Positions 14,891 through 20,184 of a DNA stretch of 20,184 bases are shown one piece after another. Made by a program: the position numbers and the translations under genes. The stretch spans positions 1-20,184 of the forward strand of contig JANQNI010000063.1 of assembly GCA_028289805.1 (NCBI GenBank), given 5' to 3'. The DNA is from Thermoplasmatota archaeon. Lineage in GTDB: Archaea; Thermoplasmatota; E2; JACPAO01; JAHFTW01. Below the pieces are notes generated by a model. It worked only from the letters and a program-made list of their open reading frames with translations. It was not told the origin of the DNA and made no database searches. The first letter of the stretch is position 1; each line of letters begins with the position of its first letter.

Positions 14891-16477
14891 TCAGACCTTG
14901 AACGGGAGCGCCTCGTCGCCCTTGTCGTGGTAGGCCATCAGGATCTTGTTGACGTCGTCGAAGCGGAAGATCCCGTGGTCGGTGAGTCCCTGCAGCACCT
15001 TGGCCTTGTGCTGGAGCACGACGTAGATCTCGCTGGGGTCCTCGTAGCCGTGCTGCTCGGCGATCTTCTTCTCGAGGATGTACGAGTTGTTGTTGCCCTG
15101 GAAGAAGTGGCGGTCGTTGCTGGCGTCGTAGGTGAAGACGGGCAGGGTGATGACGCCGCCGTCGCGCTCGGAGTACCCCTGCATCTCGTCGATGGCCGTC
15201 ACGCGCCGGATCAGCCGGCCGCCGCGGTAGATGGCCTGCTGGAAGACGGCGACGTTGAGGTTGTCCATGAAGGACAGGGGGACCTCGATGGGGGGCGCCG
15301 AGAGGCGCTGGATCATCTTCACCTTGTCCGTGGCGTGGAACGTCCCCACCGTCGGGTGGCCGGTCTGCATGGCCTGGAACGCCACGGCCCCCTCGGCGCC
15401 GCGGATCTCGCCCACGACGATGTAGTTGGGGCGGGACCGCAGGGCGGCCTTCAGCAGGTCGAACATGGTGACGCGGGCCTCCTCGGGACCGGTCTCCCGC
15501 GTCAGGAGGCGCTGCCAGATGGGGTGCGGGGGGCGCACCTCGGGGGTGTCCTCGGCGGTGTAGATCTTGGAGCGGGGGTCGACGAACCCGAGGATGGCGT
15601 TGAGCGTCGCGGACTTGCCGCAGGCGGCCTCGCCGCAGACGAAGAGGCTCATGCCGCTTTCGAGGCAGATCCACAGGTAGGCGGCCATCTCGGCGGTGAT
15701 GGTGCCCCAGCTGATGAGCTGGGTGACGCTGATGGGGTCGGCGTGGACGCGCCGGATGCTGAAGCTGGGCCCCTTCTTGCTGACGTCCTCCGAGTAGACG
15801 ATGTTGATGCGGCTGCCGTCGGGCAGCGTGGCGTCGACGATGGGGCGGGCGTCGCTGACGGGGCGGCCGATGCGCTCGCTGAGGTTGCGCACGTAGCCGT
15901 CGAGTTCGACCAGGTCGCGAAACGCCACGTTCGACTTCAGCATGTCGTAGAACTTGTGGATGACGTGGATGTGGTCCGTGCCGACGCACTGGATGTCCTC
16001 CAGGTAGGGGTCGAGCAGGAACGGCTCCAGGGGTCCGTAGCGGGCGATGTCGCGCAGGATGCGGTGGCGCACGGCGGGGCGGCGGTGGGGCGGGATGTCG
16101 ACGACGCCGCTCTGGGTCACCTCGTCGAACAGGGAGAGCAGCTGGGCCTCCAGCTCGTCCTGGTCCTTGGGGGGCTCTCGGTACAGGGCCTCCCGGAAGA
16201 CGGCCTCGCGCACCTCCCCCACGCGCCCCAGCTCCGCCTCCGACAGGCTGGGCTCGACGACGATGTACTCCAGGGCGCGGCGGGTGGGCCGCAGGTGGAC
16301 GTACATCTCCTCGCCCAGGGGGTAGACGAGGTCGTTGTCGCCGTAGTCCTCGCCGGGGTCCAATGCCTCGACGTAGCGGGGCTCCCTGCCCGTCTCCTCC
16401 CGGTAGTCGGCGAGGTAGCTGCGCAGGTGCTGCGGCATCTCCACGTCCGTCAGCGCGGTGGCCTGCCGGGCCGTCAT
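14891..16477 (-). CDS. arlI: Archaellum motor ATPase ArlI paralogue, second copy in operon
   Basis: The 528-residue secretion ATPase of the type II/IV family powers archaellum assembly and rotation as a hexamer. It has an N-terminal domain (about 1-130) and a RecA-type core with Walker A GEAACGKS (281-288; Lys288), TAEDTPEV (Asp box), Walker B region YIVVGEIRGAEG and the His-box GTFHA. The Walker A middle residues (A-A-C, then S) differ from the GETASGKT of the upstream copy, but the G-x4-G-K-S rule is kept. Its ATG overlaps the upstream copy's stop (ATGA), so translation is probably coupled. A full-length, apparently intact second ArlI next to the first is unusual; it may be a subunit of a mixed hexamer or a specialised motor. 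Confidence 0.9.
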   Translation of the reverse strand: MTARQATALTDVEMPQHLRSYLADYREETGREPRYVEALDPGEDYGDNDLVYPLGEEMYVHLRPTRRALEYIVVEPSLSEAELGRVGEVREAVFREALYREPPKDQDELEAQLLSLFDEVTQSGVVDIPPHRRPAVRHRILRDIARYGPLEPFLLDPYLEDIQCVGTDHIHVIHKFYDMLKSNVAFRDLVELDGYVRNLSERIGRPVSDARPIVDATLPDGSRINIVYSEDVSKKGPSFSIRRVHADPISVTQLISWGTITAEMAAYLWICLESGMSLFVCGEAACGKSATLNAILGFVDPRSKIYTAEDTPEVRPPHPIWQRLLTRETGPEEARVTMFDLLKAALRSRPNYIVVGEIRGAEGAVAFQAMQTGHPTVGTFHATDKVKMIQRLSAPPIEVPLSFMDNLNVAVFQQAIYRGGRLIRRVTAIDEMQGYSERDGGVITLPVFTYDASNDRHFFQGNNNSYILEKKIAEQHGYEDPSEIYVVLQHKAKVLQGLTDHGIFRFDDVNKILMAYHDKGDEALPFKV

Positions 16478-18138
16478 CCGGCGAGCCCCCGGAACTTGGC
16501 GGGCAGGTCGAAGGGCAGGGCGGCGTCGCCCTTCTCGGCGTAGTCGAAGAAGAACTCCCGCATCTCGTGGTAGTCGAACCGCTCGCGCCGGATCAGCTCC
16601 TCGATGATCCAGGTGCGCTTGTCGAGGATGGTGTAGATGTCGCGGGGGTCCTCCAGGCCGAGCTTGGGCGCGACGAGGTTCTCCAGGACGGCGCTGTTGT
16701 TGCGGCCGCCGAACAGAAACTCGTCCTTGACGGAGTCCCAACTGAAGACCTGCCGCGTGATGGCGGTGTTGGTGCGCTTGGAGTAGCCCTCGATCTCGTC
16801 CACCGCCAGCACGCGACGCAGCATCTTGCCGTGGACGTAGACGGCCATCTGGATGAGCACCACGTTCAGGTTGGGCATGAACGGCAGCGGGACGTTGATG
16901 GGGTCGCTGGTGAAGCGCTGGATGAGCTTGGCGACGCTGCTGGCGTGGAAGGTGGCCATGGTGGGGTGGCCGGTCTGCATCGCCTGGAACGCCACGGCCC
17001 CCTCGGCGCCGCGGATCTCGCCGACGATGACGTAGTTGGGCCGGCTGCGCAGGGCGGCCTTCAGGAGGTCGTACATGTGGACGCTGCTCTCCGACTGGCC
17101 CCGGTCGCGGGTGATGAGCTGCTGCCAGTTGTCGTGGGGCGGCAGCACCTCGGGCGTGTCCTCCGCCGTGAGGATCTTGGACTTGGGCTTGATGAAGGGC
17201 AGGATGGAGTTGGTCGAGGTGGTCTTGCCGCTGGCGGTCTCGCCAGCCACGAAGACGGACATGCCGAACTGCAAGCACAGCCACAGGTAGGCGGCCACCT
17301 GGGGCGAGAAGGTACCCCACGCCACGATCTGGGTGACGGGGATGGGGGTGTCGCTGAACTTGCGCACCGTCCAACTGCTGCCGCCCTTGCTGATCTCGTC
17401 CGAGTAGACGATGTTGATGCGGCTGCCGTTGGGGAGGGCGCCGTCGACGATGGGGTTGCTGCTGCTGACGGGCCGCCCCATGCGCTCGCCCATGGTCTCC
17501 AGCCAGGCATCCAGTTCCCCCTCCGTCTCGAAGCGCAGGTTCGTCTCGACGGTGCCGAAGATCTTGTGCTGGACGTGCAGGGGTTTCAGGCCGAGGCTGT
17601 GGATGTCCTCGATCCAGGGGTCGTGCATGACGGGCTCGATGACGCCGTGCTCCACCACGTCGCGGTAGATCAGGAACCGCATCGTCTTGCGGCGCTCCTC
17701 GTCCAGGGGCGGCAGCTTCTGGCCCCGGGGCGCCTTCGTCTTGCGGGCGTCCCGGAACGCCTTCTCCAGCAGTTCGTCGATGACCTCGGCGTAGTCGCTC
17801 TCCGCCTCCGGCGTCAGCACGTCGGGGGCGTGGATGAACGCCTGGTAGCGCACCGCCTCGTAGAGGGCGGCGTCGGCGGGGTCCAGGTCCGGTTGCAGGG
17901 CGACGTACTTGGGAAACAGCCCCCCATCCAGTTCCGTGAGGTGGATGAAGATGGGGTCGCCGACGGGGTAGAGGAAGTTGTACGGCTTCTCCCCCTTCAG
18001 GTCGCGGCTGAGCACCGGCGTCCACACGGGCTCCGGCCTGCCGCGCTCCCGCAGGGACTCGACGTAGTGCCGGACGTGCGGGAACCGCCGCTGGATTTCC
18101 TCGAAGGTCGGGGGGTCGGGGACGTCGTATTCTTCCAC
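16474..18138 (-). CDS. arlI: Archaellum motor ATPase ArlI, first copy in operon
   Basis: The 554-residue protein has the standard ArlI organisation: an N-terminal helical and beta region (about 1-150) that in relatives contacts the motor, then the ATPase core with Walker A GETASGKT (299-306; Lys305), TAEDTPEV, YVIVGEIRGAEG (Walker B) and ATFHA. The Walker A is the canonical archaellum form, so this copy is the likelier conventional motor. Over the 43 residues from DLLKAALRSR to the His-box it differs from the downstream copy at only four. The start is a GTG at 18138 with a strong GGAGG ribosome-binding site a few bases upstream. A 79-nt gap separates it from arlH, the only real gap in the operon. 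Confidence 0.92.
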   Translation of the reverse strand: MEEYDVPDPPTFEEIQRRFPHVRHYVESLRERGRPEPVWTPVLSRDLKGEKPYNFLYPVGDPIFIHLTELDGGLFPKYVALQPDLDPADAALYEAVRYQAFIHAPDVLTPEAESDYAEVIDELLEKAFRDARKTKAPRGQKLPPLDEERRKTMRFLIYRDVVEHGVIEPVMHDPWIEDIHSLGLKPLHVQHKIFGTVETNLRFETEGELDAWLETMGERMGRPVSSSNPIVDGALPNGSRINIVYSDEISKGGSSWTVRKFSDTPIPVTQIVAWGTFSPQVAAYLWLCLQFGMSVFVAGETASGKTTSTNSILPFIKPKSKILTAEDTPEVLPPHDNWQQLITRDRGQSESSVHMYDLLKAALRSRPNYVIVGEIRGAEGAVAFQAMQTGHPTMATFHASSVAKLIQRFTSDPINVPLPFMPNLNVVLIQMAVYVHGKMLRRVLAVDEIEGYSKRTNTAITRQVFSWDSVKDEFLFGGRNNSAVLENLVAPKLGLEDPRDIYTILDKRTWIIEELIRRERFDYHEMREFFFDYAEKGDAALPFDLPAKFRGLAG

Positions 18139-18217
18139 GGGAGCCTCCTCCGGGCGCGCTCCTCGGTCGCTCCTGGCTTTCTATCTGGTGTCGCTTCTCT
18201 TTTTCTCTCTTGGGTTC
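18139..18217 (-). promoter_or_regulatory. Gap between arlH and the arlI pair, possible internal promoter
   Basis: The 79-nt gap is purine-rich on the - strand and carries a TATA-like AGATAGAAAG (18186-18177). A start site 26 nt downstream would leave a leader of about 17 nt that includes the GGAGGAG ribosome-binding site of the first arlI. All other junctions in the operon are tight, so a separate promoter for the two ATPases and arlJ is plausible. There is no T-run to suggest a terminator after arlH. Confidence 0.35.
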
Positions 18218-18934
18218 TCAGACGACGGACTTGATCTCGATGACGATGCCCAGGCCGGGCTCGACGCGGAAGCCGATGACCTCGCCGAAGCGGCCGGGGG
18301 CGCGGTTCATGCGCTTGACCACGATGCGACGGCTGGCGCTGGCGCCCGTGAGCTCCATGTCGATCTGGATGAGGATGTCCGCCGCCTCCTTGAACGTCGA
18401 GGCGACCTCGTCGGGCACCTGCCCCTGCTCCAGGGTCAAGACGACGGTCTTGCCCATGCTCGTGATGCGCTTGAAGAGGTACAGGACCGCCTCGATCTCC
18501 TCCGTCGACTCGAAGCCGCCGCCGCGGGCGCGCAGGTGGTCGAAGAGGAACTTGCTGAACGTGTCGAACAGCACCACGTCCTTCTCGTACATGCGCCGCG
18601 CCTTGGCGATGCGCGTCAGCAGCTCGGCGCGGGGCGCGCGGGCGCCCAGGAGGGGGTGGACGGGGATGAAGACGAGGCGCTCGTCCATCAGCGGCTCCGT
18701 CAGGTCGTAGCGGAGAGACTCCATCTGGTTTAGGAAGCCCGCCGTGGTCAGTTCGGTGCTGACGTAGCTGATGCTGGTGTCGTGCTGGAGCATCCCGTAG
18801 ACCATGCGCTGGCTGATGATGCTCTTGCCGGCGCCGAAGGGGCCCTCGATGACGACGAGGCTGCCCGCCGGGATGCCGCCGCCCAGCCGCTCGCACAGGT
18901 CGTCCCGGTCCAGGCCGAAGTCCAGCACCGTCAT
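18218..18934 (-). CDS. arlH: Archaellum ATP-binding protein ArlH (FlaH)
   Basis: ArlH is a KaiC/RecA-like ATP-binding protein that forms a ring with ArlI under the ArlJ platform and regulates the motor. The 238-residue product has Walker A GPFGAGKS (31-38; Lys37) and a Walker B strand VVLFDTFS. The residue after the Walker B Asp is Thr rather than a catalytic Glu, as is usual in ArlH, which binds ATP but hydrolyses it poorly. The ATG at 18934 overlaps the arlG stop (ATGA). A longer frame upstream would run inside arlG. Length matches the family (about 230-240). Confidence 0.93.
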   Translation of the reverse strand: MTVLDFGLDRDDLCERLGGGIPAGSLVVIEGPFGAGKSIISQRMVYGMLQHDTSISYVSTELTTAGFLNQMESLRYDLTEPLMDERLVFIPVHPLLGARAPRAELLTRIAKARRMYEKDVVLFDTFSKFLFDHLRARGGGFESTEEIEAVLYLFKRITSMGKTVVLTLEQGQVPDEVASTFKEAADILIQIDMELTGASASRRIVVKRMNRAPGRFGEVIGFRVEPGLGIVIEIKSVV

Positions 18935-19371
18935 CCGATGAACTCCAGGGTGTCGTCGATGCCGTTGTTGCTGATGACGCGCAGCGTGTGGTCGCCGGGG
19001 TCGACCGTGAGGTCGTTTACCGTGATCTCCAGGACGGCGCCGATGCTCCACGTCTCGTCGTCCGTGCTGCCCAGCACGTCGTAGGTGACGTCCTCGCTGG
19101 CCCGGCCGTCGAGCAGCACCGTCGTGTCCGGCGCCGTGAGGGTGACGGAGCCGGTGTTCTTGACGTACACCACCAGCGGCGAGGTCGCCACGTTGTTGGG
19201 GTCGTTGATGATGGTGATGTCCGTGCGCATCTCGTCGCCGAGCCGGTCGCCGCTGCTGCGCACGTCGTCGCTCAGGTCGCCGATGACGGCGGCGAAGACG
19301 CCCGCGAGGGCGGCGGCGGCCAGGGTGGCGCCGATGAACAGGATGGCCTCGGAGGCGGCGCTGCTGGCCAT
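18931..19371 (-). CDS. arlG: Archaellum stator protein ArlG (FlaG)
   Basis: The 146-residue protein has one N-terminal membrane helix (about 5-30, ILFIGATLAAAALAG) followed by an extracellular beta-sandwich (VVYVKNTGSVTL, then TLRVISNNG). This is the ArlG layout; ArlF and ArlG together anchor the motor to the S-layer outside the membrane. The start at 19371 is chosen because its ATG shares one base with the arlF TAA stop (TAATG). An in-frame ATG four codons earlier would overlap arlF more. The assignment relies on the fold and on position between arlF and arlH. Confidence 0.85.
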   Translation of the reverse strand: MASSAASEAILFIGATLAAAALAGVFAAVIGDLSDDVRSSGDRLGDEMRTDITIINDPNNVATSPLVVYVKNTGSVTLTAPDTTVLLDGRASEDVTYDVLGSTDDETWSIGAVLEITVNDLTVDPGDHTLRVISNNGIDDTLEFIG

Positions 19372-19808
19372 TAGAGGGGCCACACCTCCTTCGCTCCGTT
19401 GCCGGCCACGACGACGATGCTGGTGGGGGCGGGGGAGATCGGCAGGAAGATCACGACCAGCTCAGAGCCGGGCGTCCAGAGGTCGCGCGTCGCGTCGCCC
19501 TCGATGGCCGCGCTGAGGATGACGTCGTTTTCCCAGGTGCCGCCGACGATCCAGTCCAGTTCGGAGGCGCGCAGGGTCGTCTCGCCCACGTTGGTGGCTG
19601 TGACGGTCAGCGTGTCGACCCCGGGGGCGTAGAGCACTTCGTCGATGGACATCTCCGTGTCCACGCGCTCGGCGCGCAGCCGGTCGGCCTGGCGCTCGGC
19701 GTCCTGGAGGCTCTCCTGGGCTGCGCGCCAGTCCTGGAAGAACACGCTGGCCCCGAACATGCCGGCGACGAGGAGGATGGTGGTGGCGGCGACCGGTGCG
19801 AAGCCCAT
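19371..19808 (-). CDS. arlF: Archaellum stator protein ArlF (FlaF)
   Basis: The 145-residue protein has the MGFxxxAAT start typical of ArlF, a single membrane helix (about 5-25), a short coiled-coil-like stretch (SLQDAERQADRLRAERVD, about 33-50) and a beta-sandwich (LTVTATNVGETTLRASEL, then ELVVIFLP). In relatives this outer domain binds S-layer protein and acts as part of the stator. Its ATG follows directly on the arlD/E stop with no gap, so the two are probably co-translated. Confidence 0.87.
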   Translation of the reverse strand: MGFAPVAATTILLVAGMFGASVFFQDWRAAQESLQDAERQADRLRAERVDTEMSIDEVLYAPGVDTLTVTATNVGETTLRASELDWIVGGTWENDVILSAAIEGDATRDLWTPGSELVVIFLPISPAPTSIVVVAGNGAKEVWPL

Positions 19809-20184
19809 CTACTCGCCCTCCATCCACCACTGCGCCTCGTCGTCCCAGCGCAGGGGGTCGTCGCTGCCGAGGCCGGAGCGGAACAGGCGGTCCAGGAAGC
19901 GCAGGTTGCGGCGGTGCAGCCGCGCGAGGTCGTGGGCGGGCATCTCCACCTCGGCCCACGTCAGTCCGGGGCGGTGGGGGGCGACGCCCTCGGCCAGGTG
20001 GCGCATCCAGCCGTGGTGCTCGGGGGGGATCCAGCCGAGGCCGGCGTAGTGGTCGATGAACAGGTGGATCTCGGAGGGGTCGCCCTCGCGCGCCAGGCGC
20101 TCGAACCAGCACAGGGCGATGTAGGACTCGCGGCTGCGGCCGGGCATGTACAGTGCGGCGGGGGGCGTCGGGGGCGGCGCGTAA
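19809..20184 (-). CDS. ArlD/ArlE-type archaellum protein, C-terminal part (partial at window end)
   Basis: The visible residues contain the conserved FlaD/E domain: YIALCWFERLAREGDPSEIH, then IDHYAGLGWIPPE and MRHLAEGV. This is like the 'VLEWLEFL...DYYVDIGWIS' pattern of ArlD and ArlE. In euryarchaea these cytosolic proteins form a ring at the motor base and link it to chemotaxis switching through CheF. An ATG occurs at 20147, but the frame stays open through a Pro/Ala-rich linker (YAPPPTPPAALY) to the window edge. The gene therefore probably continues outside, perhaps with an ArlC or coiled-coil part. Whether it is ArlD, ArlE or an ArlCE/CDE fusion cannot be told from this end. Confidence 0.8.
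   Translation of the reverse strand, partial: YAPPPTPPAALYMPGRSRESYIALCWFERLAREGDPSEIHLFIDHYAGLGWIPPEHHGWMRHLAEGVAPHRPGLTWAEVEMPAHDLARLHRRNLRFLDRLFRSGLGSDDPLRWDDEAQWWMEGE

Noticed and set aside
12992..16543. A 1183-codon open frame on the + strand opposite arlJ and the arlI genes
   Set aside because: It is antisense to clearly recognisable archaellum genes. Its translation is low-complexity Val/Asp/Gly/Glu-rich, as produced by strong G/C third-position bias on the other strand.

Overview
This window looks like chromosomal DNA from a high-GC archaeon. The strongest evidence is an archaellum (archaeal flagellum) operon in the euryarchaeal order arlD/E-F-G-H-I-J. Other archaeal signs are an Lrp-type regulator and several genes whose start codon lies about 26 nt downstream of a TATA-like box, as expected for leaderless archaeal transcripts. 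The gene content fits a euryarchaeote, perhaps of the Thermoplasmatota, but that placement is an inference. Codon third positions are strongly G/C, which creates many long antisense open frames that are not genes.

Layout, left to right. The window opens with the 3' end of an SF1 (DNA2/Upf1-like) helicase gene on the + strand. It converges on a mazE-mazF type toxin-antitoxin pair on the - strand, followed by a CNNM/CorC-type membrane protein gene and an Lrp/AsnC regulator gene (both -). Divergent from the regulator is a type II (eukaryotic-type) glutamine synthetase gene (+). A tandem 9-bp repeat between the two is a likely operator. Next come a lipoprotein with a carboxypeptidase-regulatory-like domain (+), a repeat- and hairpin-rich intergenic stretch, and an unrecognised 429-residue protein (-). 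A hairpin cluster separates that gene from a 2,4-dienoyl-CoA reductase-like SDR gene (+). The SDR gene overlaps tail to tail with a small BsuPI-like lipoprotein gene (-).

The middle third is one large gene (8442-12878, +) for a secreted 1478-residue protein. It combines an N-terminal DUF7948-like region, seven SBBP repeats (one complete seven-bladed propeller), an alpha/beta-hydrolase lipase domain with a visible Ser-Asp-His set, and a C-terminal beta-rich region. A 330-bp stretch without a recognisable gene follows.

The right third (13211-20184, -) is the archaellum motor operon, transcribed leftwards: arlD/E (cut by the window edge), arlF, arlG, arlH, two consecutive arlI ATPase genes, and arlJ. 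Most junctions overlap by 1-4 bases or abut, so the genes are probably translationally coupled. The exception is a 79-nt gap between arlH and the first arlI, which could hold an internal promoter.

The most unusual feature is the tandem arlI duplication. Both copies are full length and both keep an intact Walker A motif. Textbook archaella use a homohexamer of one ArlI on the ArlJ platform, so this operon may build a hetero-oligomeric or switchable motor.
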